A DNA stretch of 64,000 bases from Brevibacterium casei CIP 102111. Lineage in GTDB: Bacteria > Actinomycetota > Actinomycetes > Actinomycetales > Brevibacteriaceae. This document shows positions 18,214-27,464 of this stretch, piece after piece (position 1 is the stretch's first letter; the number at the start of each line of letters is the position of its first letter). Both the position numbers and the translations under genes were made by a program. Under the pieces are notes generated by a model. That model made no database searches and was not told the origin of the DNA. It saw only the letters and a list, made by a program, of their open reading frames with translations. Where the stretch lies: the NCBI RefSeq assembly GCF_900169275.1, contig NZ_FXZC01000003.1:552579-616578 (forward strand), written 5' to 3'.

Positions 18214-19722
18214 TCAGCCCTGAGAGGTGGCTGCGCTGCCGCCGGAACCCGAGCTTCCCGAACCGGAGCCGCTGCCCGCACCACCGGAACCGGAGCCCGA
18301 GCCTGAACCGCCGGAGCCGCTCGATCCGCTTCCGCTCCCACCGGAACCGCTGCCGCTCGATCCCGAGCCGTCGGAGCTGCTGCCGGAGCCGGACGTACCC
18401 GAATCGCTGCCGGAGGTGTTGCCCGATCCGTCCGAGGTGGTCGAGGAGTCCGAGCCCGAACTGATCGATCCCGAGGTGTCCGAGGACGTCCCGCTCGTGT
18501 CGCTGCTCGAGTCCGTTCCCTGCTCGGTGCCCGTCTGGTCGCCCTGGGTGGTCGACGTCGAGCTCTGGTCGCTCTCACCGGTCGTCGACGAGCTGCTGTT
18601 GCTGCCGGTGTTGGCCTGCTCACCGTTCGCGCTGGAGTTCGACGAACCCGAACCGCCGTCGCTGCCGCCCTCGCGCGAAGTGTCGGATTCCTCGCCACCG
18701 GAGCCGCCCGTCACCGACTTCGAGATCTCTGAGGTGCCCGGAGAGATGTCGGCGTCGGTGAGGTTCTCGGCGATGACGACTCCGCCGAGGCCGATGCCGA
18801 AGGCCGCGACGCCGATCGCCACGGGGTAGAGGACTCGCTTGCGCTTGAGCTTCTGCCACCACGACTTCGGTTCGTCGTCGGTGTCCGTGCCGGCCGCGGC
18901 CTCGGCGTCCGCTTCGGCCTCGTCGAGGTTGCCGAACGCGGTGTCGCTGCGATCGCCGTCGCCCACGGCTCCGTGGACGGCCGTCTCATCAGGGGCAGTG
19001 CCGTCGGTCGGCGAGGTCGTTCCGTAGACGGCGGTGGCGTCAGGGTTCGCGTCCGGGTTCGCGTCAGGGGTGCGCAGTTGGGGACCGGCGGCCGCGGCCG
19101 CCCCACCGAGGGCAGCTCCGCCTCCGGCAAGCGGCAGACCTGCACCCTTCTTCACCGCGGGGGCGAGCTTTGCGCCGACCTCCTTGACCGCTTCTTTGCC
19201 CTTCTCAAGGCTCTTGCTGTAGAGGCTCACGGCGACCGCAGTGACGATGCTCGCGATGCCTGCGCCGATGACGGTGCCGGCGACGCCGAGCTGTCCGCCG
19301 ATGACCGATGACGTCGCTGCCGCACCGGCGCCGGCCAGCAGCTGGGTGGCCGACATCCCGTTCCCGGACTTCTCCTTCTTCTCGCCGTCCTGGTCCTCGC
19401 CGGTCTGAGCATCCTGTGCCACGGTGGGCGCGACAGCCGTGGACTCGGTATGCCCCGCAGCGGGCTGCGCTGCCGTCGGCTGGGCGGCCGTCGGCTGCGC
19501 TGCCGCGGGCTGGGCATCATGACGAATGGGGTTGGGCGGCATGACCGGGGTCGTCGCCGGATGCGCCGCTGTCATCTCCTCGGTGATGAGCGGCAGCGTC
19601 TGTGACGGCTGGGTGCCGTGGGTCGGCTGGGCACCAGGGGTCGGCTGCGGCATCGATCCCGCGGCGCCGTTCGCGCCTGCGGGATCGGACGAGTTGTGCG
19701 GGTCTCTCTGTTGCGACGCCAA
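18214..19722 (-). CDS. Membrane protein with a long Ser/Gly/Thr-rich tail
   Basis: A 502-residue protein with no recognised enzyme domain. The start is TTG 19722, set by GGGAGG six bases upstream. The order is a Pro/Gln/Ala-rich N-terminal region with QPTAA repeats (1-120), a glycine/alanine-rich hydrophobic segment (about 125-165), a Lys-rich helix, an acidic region with DANPDANPDA, then a basic stretch KLKRKR and a clear membrane helix VLYPVAIGVAAFGIGLGG (about 300-325). About 165 residues of almost pure Ser, Gly, Thr, Asp follow. With one or two membrane passes the tail is probably outside and may be glycosylated. A strong terminator follows. Role unknown; a cell-surface spacer or adhesin-like stalk is a guess. 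Confidence 0.8.
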   Translation of the reverse strand: MASQQRDPHNSSDPAGANGAAGSMPQPTPGAQPTHGTQPSQTLPLITEEMTAAHPATTPVMPPNPIRHDAQPAAAQPTAAQPTAAQPAAGHTESTAVAPTVAQDAQTGEDQDGEKKEKSGNGMSATQLLAGAGAAATSSVIGGQLGVAGTVIGAGIASIVTAVAVSLYSKSLEKGKEAVKEVGAKLAPAVKKGAGLPLAGGGAALGGAAAAAGPQLRTPDANPDANPDATAVYGTTSPTDGTAPDETAVHGAVGDGDRSDTAFGNLDEAEADAEAAAGTDTDDEPKSWWQKLKRKRVLYPVAIGVAAFGIGLGGVVIAENLTDADISPGTSEISKSVTGGSGGEESDTSREGGSDGGSGSSNSSANGEQANTGSNSSSSTTGESDQSSTSTTQGDQTGTEQGTDSSSDTSGTSSDTSGSISSGSDSSTTSDGSGNTSGSDSGTSGSGSSSDGSGSSGSGSGGSGSGSSGSGGSGSGSGSGGAGSGSGSGSSGSGGSAATSQG

Positions 19723-19939
19723 AGTACCTCCCAGAACGTGTGTCAGCTCCCAGTATTCTCCGTGGAAGTCCAGAGACCCTGACCGGGCCCACCCGAGCCT
19801 GGGAGCCTCCTGGACGCCCGGCCGACGACTCCGCTGATGACCAGCAACGACGCCTCGACCTGTGACCGCCGGTACACCCGACTCGCACGTTTTCCTCAGG
19901 ATTCGCTTCCGTGTGGGCGCGACCGGAGCCTCCCCCGCC

Positions 19940-20449
19940 TCAGCTCATCCCGATGACGCCGAGGCGGCCCGGCAGCTCCTCGGAACCGTCGAGTTCGAGG
20001 AGGGTGAACCGCCCCCATCCCTCGACCGGTTCGAGTGTGAGGACGAATCGTGGCCGCTCGGCGGGTGCGGGCAGCATCGTCAGGGCAGGGTGGTCGCCTT
20101 CGCGCTCGGTCATGAGGTTGATCGCGAAGCAGGACTCTCGCAGTTCGGTGAGAGCGACGTCGGCATCGCCGCTGAAACGCACGGGACGCCCGGGGCCCGC
20201 CCGGTGGAGGGTGCCGTCGATCGACAGGACCACCTCGGCGGTGGGACAGAAGATCCGATCGAGTCCGGGCAGGGACGAGAACGGACCCGGACAATCGAGG
20301 CGGGCGATGCTCAGCCGCCACCGGCGGCGATCCGGGGTGAGGCGCGCGGATTCGTCGAGTGAGACGAGTTCGGTCGTCTCACCTGCGCCATTGGCCCACG
20401 GTCTCGGTACGATGTCGTCGAACGACGCGATGAGGTCCATGCTCGCCAT
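19940..20449 (-). CDS. HutD/Ves family protein
   Basis: About 169 residues. The motif PWANGAGETTELV and the following RWRLSIARLDCPGPFSSLPG are diagnostic of the HutD/Ves family, a bicupin fold found with histidine-utilisation genes in proteobacteria and thought to tune that pathway. No hut genes lie nearby, so its role here is open. ATG 20449 is used; ATG 20440 is equally possible, and neither has a strong ribosome site. The next gene, a VOC protein, ends 57 bp upstream on the same strand. Confidence 0.8.
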   Translation of the reverse strand: MASMDLIASFDDIVPRPWANGAGETTELVSLDESARLTPDRRRWRLSIARLDCPGPFSSLPGLDRIFCPTAEVVLSIDGTLHRAGPGRPVRFSGDADVALTELRESCFAINLMTEREGDHPALTMLPAPAERPRFVLTLEPVEGWGRFTLLELDGSEELPGRLGVIGMS

Positions 20450-20506
20450 CGTAGACGCGGGCGCCGTCACGGCTGGCCCGCGCCGCCTCAGTCGGCCGGC
20501 ACCGCC

Positions 20507-20869
20507 TCAGCTGACGCAGAGGCAGAACGGATGGCCGGCGGGGTCGAGGAAGACGCGGAAGGTCTCCCCCGGCTGCACCGCGGCCTTGCCGGCACCGAGT
20601 TCGATGACCTGCGCCTCGGCGGCATCGAGGTCGTCGACCATGACGTCGATGTGCATCTGCTGCGGATGCTCCTGGCTGGGCCAGCTCGGGGCGTGGTAGT
20701 CCTCGACCTGCTGGAAGCAGATGGGCGGCCAGGAGTCGGATGTGATCTCAGCCCACGTGCCGTCGTCGTCGACGCGGACCTGCCAGTCGAGGAGGTCGCC
20801 GTAGAAGCGGGCGAGCTCACCAGCATCCGGAGCGTCGAGAACGATCACGGGCTGCTTTGCGATAGCCAT
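20507..20869 (-). CDS. VOC family protein (glyoxalase/bleomycin-resistance fold)
   Basis: A 120-residue protein with the two beta-alpha-beta-beta-beta modules of the vicinal oxygen chelate superfamily: VIVLDAPDAGELARFYGDLL and later MHIDVMVDDLDAAE, ending FLDPAGHPFCLCVS. Such proteins bind metal or small molecules as lyases, dioxygenases or antibiotic-binding proteins; the substrate cannot be told. It shares a strand with the HutD-like gene downstream. Confidence 0.87.
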   Translation of the reverse strand: MAIAKQPVIVLDAPDAGELARFYGDLLDWQVRVDDDGTWAEITSDSWPPICFQQVEDYHAPSWPSQEHPQQMHIDVMVDDLDAAEAQVIELGAGKAAVQPGETFRVFLDPAGHPFCLCVS

Positions 20870-20986
20870 ACCCCGAGTCTACGCCGGTGGACGGACGCGG
20901 TGAACGGCTTCGGCCGGGAATCCCCGGACCCGTAGGATTGTTGAGCAATACGTCCAGCGTTCCGACACGACATCGAGAGGCCTTCC

Positions 20987-22003
20987 ATGAGCACCCAGCA
21001 GCTGCCCGTCGCCGACAGGCCCGCGGTCTACATCATCCACGACAACCCGGAGTGGATCACCCCCTTCGCCGAGGCGCTCGAGTCCCAGGGCGTCGACTAC
21101 GTCGAATGGCTGCTGCCCGGAGCGACGATCGACCTCGCCGCCGAGCCGCCCGAGGCCCTCTTCTGGTCCCGCCTCTCCGCGTCCTCGCACACGCGCACCG
21201 ACCCGCATGTCAAGGACTTCGGCCGGGCGGTGCTCGCGTGGCTCGAGGCCGCCGGTCGGACGGTCATCAACGGTTCCGACGTCTACGAGCTCGAGGTCAG
21301 CAAGATCCGCCAGCACCGCGAACTCGCAGCACACGGCTTCGACGTCCCCAGGACCGCCGCCGCGTTCGGGAGCACCACGATCACCGAGGCGGCTGCGGAC
21401 TTCGCTCCCCCGTTCATCACCAAGCACAACCAGGGCGGCAAGGGCCTGGGCGTGCGCCGGTTCGACTCCCACGCCGACCTCGAGCAGGCGATCGCCGACT
21501 TCGGACCCGGCGGCGCGGACGAGCCGATCGACGGCATCACCCTCATCCAGGAGTACCTGCAGCCGGCCGCACCGTTCATCACCCGCGCCGAGTTCATCGG
21601 CGGCCGGTTTCACTATGCCGTGAGAGTCGATGTCTCTGCCGGCTCGTTCGAACTCTGCCCCGCCGACGCGTGCGAGATCCCGACCGCTGGGACCGCCGGG
21701 GACCAGCGCACCGCCTCGGCGCCGGTCAGCCAGTTCACCCGGCGCGAGGAGATCACCGCACAGACCCCGCTCATCGGCCGACTCGAGGAACTGCTCCGCG
21801 ACCTCGGCATCGACTTCGCCGGTGTCGAGTTCATCGAGACCGCCGACGGCCGGCAGGTCGTCTACGACATCAACACGAACACGAACTACAACTCGGCCGT
21901 CGAGGAGGCCGAGCGTGCGGCCGGCCGGCAGCCCGCGGCAGCGCGCATCGCCGAGGAGCTGAGCCTTCGCCTCGGCGCGGTTGCGGGCATTCCCGTGCCC
22001 TGA
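20987..22003 (+). CDS. ATP-grasp domain protein (RimK-like ligase)
   Basis: A 338-residue protein with an N-terminal Rossmann-like domain and an ATP-grasp core. PFITKHNQGGKGLGVRRF is the ATP-binding loop, ITLIQEYLQPA a nucleotide-contact strand, and VVYDINTNTNYN near the end provides the metal-binding Asp/Asn. Enzymes of this type join a carboxylate to an amine or thiol using ATP. The acceptor is not known. ATG 20987 has GAGAGG upstream, and TAGGAT at 20933-20938 may be its -10 box. A TPP riboswitch starts just after its stop, so its mRNA is probably separate from tenA. Confidence 0.82.
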   Translation: MSTQQLPVADRPAVYIIHDNPEWITPFAEALESQGVDYVEWLLPGATIDLAAEPPEALFWSRLSASSHTRTDPHVKDFGRAVLAWLEAAGRTVINGSDVYELEVSKIRQHRELAAHGFDVPRTAAAFGSTTITEAAADFAPPFITKHNQGGKGLGVRRFDSHADLEQAIADFGPGGADEPIDGITLIQEYLQPAAPFITRAEFIGGRFHYAVRVDVSAGSFELCPADACEIPTAGTAGDQRTASAPVSQFTRREEITAQTPLIGRLEELLRDLGIDFAGVEFIETADGRQVVYDINTNTNYNSAVEEAERAAGRQPAAARIAEELSLRLGAVAGIPVP

Positions 22004-22023
22004 CCGGGCCTGATAGTCTCAGA

Positions 22024-22111
22024 CCACCACAGGGGAGCGCCTGACACGGCGCTGAGAGTGCGAAGGCAGACCCTTACACCTGATCCGGATCATGCCGGCG
22101 GAGGAAGTTGG
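22024..22111 (+). promoter_or_regulatory. TPP (THI-box) riboswitch
   Basis: The conserved pieces occur in order: GGGGAGC (22032-22038), GCTGAGAG (22051-22058), GCAGACCCTTACACCTGATC from 22066, and the closing CCGGATCATGCCGGCGGAGG. The fold senses thiamine diphosphate. TAGTCT at 22014-22019 is a likely -10 box. The element ends about ten bases before the tenA start, where it could hide the ribosome site GGAGGAG. Confidence 0.95.
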
Positions 22112-22120
22112 AGGAGACGA

Positions 22121-22804
22121 ATGATCACTGTGTCCCAGGGCGGCGCCGTCGCGGCGCTGCGCGACTCAGCGGACGAGGACTGGTCGGGAGCGGTGGGCCA
22201 CCGGTTCGTCACGGAGCTCTTCGCGGGCACCGTGCCCGACGACGTCATGGCGACCTACCTCGTCCAGGACTACCAGTTCTTCGAGGATTTCCTCGCGATG
22301 CTCGGCGCGTGCGTCGCGCATGCCGACCGGATCGGGGCGAAGCTCCGCTTCGCTCGGCAGCTGGGGTTCCTCGAAGCCGATGAGGATTCGTACTTCATCC
22401 GCGCCTTCGCCGAGGTAGGGGTGACCGTGGACGACTACGCCGACCCCGTCCTCCTCGCTCCGACCGAGGGCTTCCGCGAGGTGATGCGGACCGCCGTCGC
22501 CTCGGCATCGTACCCGGACCTCCTCGTCGTCCTCGTCATCGCCGAATGGCTCTACCTCGACTGGGGTGAGCAGGAGCGCGACATGCCCACCCGCGACGTC
22601 CACGTCGGCTGGATCGACCTCCACCGCGGTGAGGACTTCTCAGCGTGGGTGCAGTTCCTCGTCGATGAGCTCGAACGCGTGTATCCCCGGGGTGATGGCG
22701 CCGAGGCGGTTGCCGCCCGGGAGCGGCTGACCGCGCTGTGGGGGCGGGCCGTCGGGCTCGAGCGCGCGTTCTTCGATGAGGCGTACCGGGCTCAGCGTTC
22801 GTAG
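22121..22804 (+). CDS. tenA: TenA family thiamin-pyrimidine salvage enzyme (TenA_E type)
   Basis: A 227-residue all-helical TenA/THI-4/PqqC-type protein. ATG 22121 follows GGAGGAGACGA; an upstream in-frame extension would run through the riboswitch. LVQDYQFFEDFLAM and FREVM are family motifs. The usual TenA_C catalytic Cys region reads LVVLVIAEWLYLDWG without Cys, placing it in the Glu-dependent TenA_E group, linked to salvage of degraded thiamin pyrimidines. Control by the TPP riboswitch confirms the pathway. No other thiamin gene is in the window. Its end overlaps the convergent kinase gene by 13 bp. Confidence 0.93.
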   Translation: MITVSQGGAVAALRDSADEDWSGAVGHRFVTELFAGTVPDDVMATYLVQDYQFFEDFLAMLGACVAHADRIGAKLRFARQLGFLEADEDSYFIRAFAEVGVTVDDYADPVLLAPTEGFREVMRTAVASASYPDLLVVLVIAEWLYLDWGEQERDMPTRDVHVGWIDLHRGEDFSAWVQFLVDELERVYPRGDGAEAVAARERLTALWGRAVGLERAFFDEAYRAQRS

Positions 22805-24480
22805 ACCTCGGCGGCCGCGGTGAAGAGCAGCGAGATCCCGACCGCGCCCGCGTCGGGGGTGCCGTGGCCGCGCCCGTCGACATAGCTCGCACGACCGCGC
22901 CTGGCCTGGAGTTCGGCCGTGGCCTGGGCGGCGTCGGCGGCCGTCTCGGCGGCCGAGGCGAATCCTCCGCTCAGCGCTGAGGCGGTCGGTTCGAGGACGT
23001 CGATGACCGTCCGGTCGCCGGGCTCGGCTCCGCCGACGCGGCGGATCGCCGCCGAGCCGGCCGCGGTCGCCTGCTCCCAGACGGTCCTCGGGTGCTCGTC
23101 GTCCCCAAGCTTCGCGTATCCGGCGTTGAGCTCCTGGAAGAGCAGGCCGAGCAGAGGCCCGCTCGTGCCGCCGACGCCGTTGAGGAAGGCACGTTCGGCG
23201 GCGGCGAATCCCGCCGCGTCGGCCTCCTCCATGAGTCGGGTCGTATGGCGGAGACCGCCGCGGAGGTTGTCGCCGAAGTCGCCGTCACCGGTGACCTGGT
23301 CGAGTCGCGTGAGGTGGCCGTGATGCTCTTCGGCGAGTTCGGCGAAGCGGATGACGACGGCGGTCTCGAGGTCGGTGCTGCGATCCTGTGCGCGGGTGCG
23401 CAGTGTGCCCGCGTCGGTCTCGTCTGCGCCACCCTGGTCGGTCCCGCGTTCGGCGATAGATGCGGTCGGTGTGCCGTCGGCGACGGGCGCGGGGAAGGCC
23501 GCAGTGCAGGTGGCGGTTTCCCACCAGTCCAACCACTGCGGCTGCATTCGGGTGAGCGTGATCGAGAAGCCGGTCATGTCGAGGGCGGTGACGTAGTTGC
23601 CGACGAGAGACGCCGTGACCCGCTCCCCCTTGGTCTCGAGGGAGCGGGTGACGGCGTCGAAGACGTTGAAGAGCTCGATCTGCGTGGTCGCCCCGAGTCC
23701 GTTGACGAAGACGAGGAGATCGCCGTCGGCAGGGTCGCCGGCGACTGCGGCATGGACCTCGTCGACCATCCTCGCCACGAGTGCGTCGAAGTCCTCCCGG
23801 CCGATCGAGGAAGCGGCGCGTTCACCGTGGATGCCGACCCCGTACTCGAGCGTTCCCTCAGCCAAATCGAAGGCGGGCCTCCCTGTGTGGGAGTCGGTCT
23901 GGGCGCGGGCGGCGACGGCGAGGCTGCGGGAACGGTCGGCCACCTCGGCGCCGAGGTCGGCGAGCTCATCGAGGCCGAGTCCGGAGTCGGCAGCGGCACC
24001 GAGGATCTTCTCGACGACGACAGTCGCGCCGGTGCCGCGGCGGCCGGTCTCGGTCTCATCACTGTCGGTGGCGATGTCGTCGTCGACGATGACGGTGCGC
24101 GTCGGGATGCCCGCTGCCTGGAGGCGTTCGGCGGCGATGGCGAAGTTGATGACGTCGCCGGTGTAGTTCTTGACGATGTGGAGGACCCCGTCGGGACCAG
24201 CGACGGCGCGTGAGGCGGCAAAGATCTGCGCGTTGTGCGGGGAGGCGAAGACCTCGCCGGGCACTGCCGCATCGAGCATGCCCTGCCCGACGAAACCGAC
24301 GTGCATGGGCTCGTGGCCCGATCCGCCGCCGGAGACGAGGCCGACTCGGCGTTCAGGGGTCCGGGTGCGGGAGCGGACGAAGAGCGGGTCCTCGGTGAGG
24401 GCCACGCGGTCCGAGTGGGCGCGGGCGAAGCCGCGCAGGGCACTGATGATCGGGGTGGAGGAGACGAAGAACGCGCTCAT
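22792..24480 (-). CDS. dhaKL: Dihydroxyacetone kinase, DhaK-DhaL fusion (ATP-dependent)
   Basis: A 562-residue kinase that phosphorylates dihydroxyacetone. The DhaK part (1-330) shows GGGSGHEPMHVGFVG and the substrate-binding His in YGVGIHGERA. After a short Ala/Asp-rich linker the DhaL part (about 365-562) carries GDGDFGDNLRGG, with the Asp residues that bind Mg-ATP, and GGTSGPLLG. The fused layout is that of ATP-using rather than phosphotransferase-linked enzymes. ATG 24480 is chosen for the AAGGA upstream and the normal N-terminus MSAFFVSSTP. Single gene. No glycerol dehydrogenase is nearby. Confidence 0.92.
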   Translation of the reverse strand: MSAFFVSSTPIISALRGFARAHSDRVALTEDPLFVRSRTRTPERRVGLVSGGGSGHEPMHVGFVGQGMLDAAVPGEVFASPHNAQIFAASRAVAGPDGVLHIVKNYTGDVINFAIAAERLQAAGIPTRTVIVDDDIATDSDETETGRRGTGATVVVEKILGAAADSGLGLDELADLGAEVADRSRSLAVAARAQTDSHTGRPAFDLAEGTLEYGVGIHGERAASSIGREDFDALVARMVDEVHAAVAGDPADGDLLVFVNGLGATTQIELFNVFDAVTRSLETKGERVTASLVGNYVTALDMTGFSITLTRMQPQWLDWWETATCTAAFPAPVADGTPTASIAERGTDQGGADETDAGTLRTRAQDRSTDLETAVVIRFAELAEEHHGHLTRLDQVTGDGDFGDNLRGGLRHTTRLMEEADAAGFAAAERAFLNGVGGTSGPLLGLLFQELNAGYAKLGDDEHPRTVWEQATAAGSAAIRRVGGAEPGDRTVIDVLEPTASALSGGFASAAETAADAAQATAELQARRGRASYVDGRGHGTPDAGAVGISLLFTAAAEVYER

Positions 24481-24644
24481 GGAGATCCTTTCGCAGGTCA
24501 GCGTCGTGTGCCTGTCCGGTGGGCAGTCGACGGCCACCGGCTGTGCGGACGGTGCCATGCTATACCTGCCCGGCGGAGTGGCAGGGTGGGCTGTTCACCT
24601 GCCGACCGTCGGCGGATCCGCCCGGCTCGTGGCACTATTGACCG

Positions 24645-25838
24645 ATGAACGATTCCCCCGTCGACCACGATTCCGAATGGATCCCGTTCGGGCTGTTCCG
24701 CCCCGACATCATCGAATCCGTGCCGCCGAAGTTCTTCCCCACCATGGTGTGGGGATACTTCGAGACGGAGGATGAGGACGGCGAGACCGGGTGGATCGAA
24801 CGGACCACCGAGGGCGCGTCGTATGCGACGATCCTCTCGCAGATCGCCGGCTTCCTCGTCGAGACCGAATCGGCGAACGCATGGGTCGACGACGACGTCG
24901 ACGAGGAGACCGACGGCACGAGCGCCGACGCCCCGGTCAACAGCACCCTGTCCGATCTCAGCGGCGACGTCCTCGTCGAGGAGGCCTCGGCGGCCTTGTC
25001 CCGGCTGAAGATCTACCCTCTGCCCGAGGGCCACGAACCCACCGGCCGCTACGTCGCCATCCTCTGCGACGACGACCCGTTCGAATCCGGCAACGTCGAA
25101 CTCCTCAACGAGGACGTCAGCAGTGAACTCATCGAGGGCCTGCTGCGTGTCGCGCAGATGCGCTTCGCCGAGACGCTCTCCTTCAGCCCCTTCGACGACG
25201 AGGCCGACGACGCCGGGGCGTCGGCAGGCGACGCTCGCACCACCGCAGCCGCGGCAGAGTCGACCGGCCCGGCGGCCGAAGTGCCGCCGCCTCCCGTCAC
25301 GACGTTCGGGGACCTCTTCGCCGGTTGGGCTTTCCTCCCCCTGCCCGCCGACGTCGATGTCAGCGCGGTCTGGTCGCTCATCCTCACCAACGACGCCGAC
25401 GACGTCATCCGGTGGTACACCCGACGCACACCGCTCCTCGACGAGAACCTGCTCACCGGCGTCCTCTCGAGAACGGCGTTCGAACTCGAGCTCGGACTCA
25501 TCGACAGCTTCGACGAAGACGACGAGGCCTCGCGCCTCACCCGCGAGACGCTTCCCGAGCTCAGCACCCTCGTCCCCGCCGACTCACCGACCGGCCCCCT
25601 CGACCCGCGGGTGGGAGCACTTGCCACCCGCGCCCTGCCCGAGGGGGAGACCCCGATCGTCGCGAACCTCTTCCTCTTCGGCACCGACCAGCTGGGAACG
25701 AGCAGCGTCGTGAGCGTCAGGGAGCTGACGACGGACACGGTCGTCCTCGGTGACGCCGAGCTCGACGGCTTCGAAGAGCTCGGCCTCATCCGCTCGGCTC
25801 TGCGCGACATCCTCCACAACGGGATCGGCGAGTTCTGA
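24645..25838 (+). CDS. Hypothetical protein, 397 residues
   Basis: An acidic soluble protein beginning MNDSPVDHDSEWIPFGLFRP. Two related-looking halves can be seen: residues 1-180 with FFPTMVWGYFETE, and 220-397 with FGDLFAGWAFLPLPADVD, joined by an Ala/Pro-rich linker (about 190-220). There is no signal peptide or membrane helix. I recognise no domain. It is divergent from dhaKL and followed by a hairpin (25865-25890). The distribution of acidic and hydrophobic stretches and the codon pattern support a real gene. Confidence 0.75.
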   Translation: MNDSPVDHDSEWIPFGLFRPDIIESVPPKFFPTMVWGYFETEDEDGETGWIERTTEGASYATILSQIAGFLVETESANAWVDDDVDEETDGTSADAPVNSTLSDLSGDVLVEEASAALSRLKIYPLPEGHEPTGRYVAILCDDDPFESGNVELLNEDVSSELIEGLLRVAQMRFAETLSFSPFDDEADDAGASAGDARTTAAAAESTGPAAEVPPPPVTTFGDLFAGWAFLPLPADVDVSAVWSLILTNDADDVIRWYTRRTPLLDENLLTGVLSRTAFELELGLIDSFDEDDEASRLTRETLPELSTLVPADSPTGPLDPRVGALATRALPEGETPIVANLFLFGTDQLGTSSVVSVRELTTDTVVLGDAELDGFEELGLIRSALRDILHNGIGEF

Positions 25839-25864
25839 TCCCGGCGCCGGGGGCCGCCGTGCGC

Positions 25865-25890
25865 ACGCCCGAGGCACGCGCTTCGGGCGT
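25865..25890. terminator. Hairpin between the hypothetical gene and the FAD oxidoreductase
   Basis: ACGCCCGA (25865-25872) pairs with TCGGGCGT (25883-25890) across a 10-base loop region that can add more pairs. It lies 27 bp after the stop at 25838 and just before the next gene's -10 box (TAGACT, 25897-25902). Confidence 0.5.
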
Positions 25891-25908
25891 CTGACCTAGA
25901 CTGAAGCC

Positions 25909-27390
25909 ATGAGCACCCAGCCTGATGTCGTCGTCGTCGGATCCGGCCCCAACGGTCTGGCGGCCGCCGTCACCATGGCTCGGGCGGGGCTTTCGGTCGA
26001 GGTCCTCGAAGCCCAGCCGACGATCGGCGGCGGCTCGCGCACTCTCGACCTCGGGCTGGCCCCGGGGATCGTCAACGACATCTGCTCGGCCGTCCACCCG
26101 CTCGCGATCGCCAGCCCCTTCTTCGTCGACTTCGACCTCCGGGCCCGCGGACTCGAGTTCACGACCCCGGAGATCTCCTACGCCCAGCCGCTCGACGGTC
26201 GGCCCGCCGCGCTGGCCTTCCACGATCTTGCGAAGACGGTCGAGCACCTCGGCGAGGCGGGACCGGAATGGGACCGGTTCTTCCGTCCCCTCCTCGAGCG
26301 CGTCGACGACACGATCTGGCTCTCCCTCGGCGATAAGCGGTCGCTGCCGCCGACCCTGCGCGATGCCTCGGGCATCGCCAACGTCGTGAAGTTCGGGATG
26401 CGGCTGCTCTCCCAGGCGAGTCCCGCGTGGAACATCCCGCTCTCCCACGAGACCACCCAGGCGCTGTTCACCGGCGTCGGCTCGCACGCGATCGGCCCCC
26501 TGCCGGGGATGGGCACGGCAGCGACGGCGACGATGCTCGCCACCATCGCCCACGCCGGCGGGTGGCCCTCCCCCGTCGGCGGTTCGCAGGCGATCACCGA
26601 CGCCCTCGTCGCCGATCTCGAAGCCCACGGCGGTCGGGTGACGGCCGGGGTCCGCGTCGACCACGTCGCCGACATGCCCGCGGCCCGCGCCTACATCCTC
26701 GACACCTCGGCGGGCAATGCCGCGGACATCTTCTCCGGCCTCCTCCCCGCTCACGTCGAGCGCGCCCTGCGGACCTTCAAGCACGGCAACGCCGCGGCCA
26801 AGGTCGACTTCGTCCTCAACGGGCCCGTCCCGTGGGCGGATCCGGACGTCGCGCGCGCCGGCACCGTCCACCTCGGCGGGACCCGGGAGCAGATGGCCGC
26901 GGCCGAAGGCGACGTCGTCGCCGGGCGGATGCCCGAGCACCCGGTCTGCCTCGTCTCCGACCCGACGGTCTTCGACCCCTCGCGTGAGGTCAACGGTCTG
27001 CGGCCGCTGTGGACGTACTGCCACGTCCCCTTCGACTGTCCGATCGACCCGGCCGAGTACATTACTCGGCAGCTCGAACGCTTCGCCCCCGGCTTCCGCG
27101 ACACGATCGTCGACTACCGGTCGGTGCCGGCCTCGCAGATGTCCGAGCACAACCAGAACTACACAGGCGGCGACATCGCCACCGGCATCATCACCTTCTA
27201 CCGGATGCTCGCCCGCCCGCGGACGAACTGGGACAACTACAGCCTCGGCGTGCCCGGCGCCTACCTCTGCTCGTCGGCGACCCCGCCCGCCCCCGGCGTC
27301 CACGGCATGAACGGCTGGTTCGCCGCGCAGCGCGCGCTCAAGCACCGGTTCGGCATCACCGAGGTCCCCAGCCTCGCCCCGCAGGACTGA
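25909..27390 (+). CDS. Phytoene dehydrogenase-like FAD-dependent oxidoreductase
   Basis: A 493-residue flavoprotein of the CrtI/phytoene-desaturase-like group. The N-terminal dinucleotide motif is [20 protein letters not shown], followed by [16 protein letters not shown], and the C-terminal FAD segment includes [12 protein letters not shown]. The substrate is unknown; these proteins are often annotated as NAD(P)/FAD-dependent oxidoreductases and do not imply carotenoid synthesis. No crt genes are near. TAGACT stands six bases before the ATG and no ribosome site is visible, so the mRNA is probably leaderless. The DUF418 gene follows at 75 bp. Confidence 0.87.
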   Translation: MSTQPDVVVVGSGPNGLAAAVTMARAGLSVEVLEAQPTIGGGSRTLDLGLAPGIVNDICSAVHPLAIASPFFVDFDLRARGLEFTTPEISYAQPLDGRPAALAFHDLAKTVEHLGEAGPEWDRFFRPLLERVDDTIWLSLGDKRSLPPTLRDASGIANVVKFGMRLLSQASPAWNIPLSHETTQALFTGVGSHAIGPLPGMGTAATATMLATIAHAGGWPSPVGGSQAITDALVADLEAHGGRVTAGVRVDHVADMPAARAYILDTSAGNAADIFSGLLPAHVERALRTFKHGNAAAKVDFVLNGPVPWADPDVARAGTVHLGGTREQMAAAEGDVVAGRMPEHPVCLVSDPTVFDPSREVNGLRPLWTYCHVPFDCPIDPAEYITRQLERFAPGFRDTIVDYRSVPASQMSEHNQNYTGGDIATGIITFYRMLARPRTNWDNYSLGVPGAYLCSSATPPAPGVHGMNGWFAAQRALKHRFGITEVPSLAPQD

Positions 27391-27464
27391 AACCGGATCC
27401 TCGCCGAGGCGGTCGCCGTTCACCCGTCCGACACCGTCCAACCGTCCTCGACCCGAAACATCAC

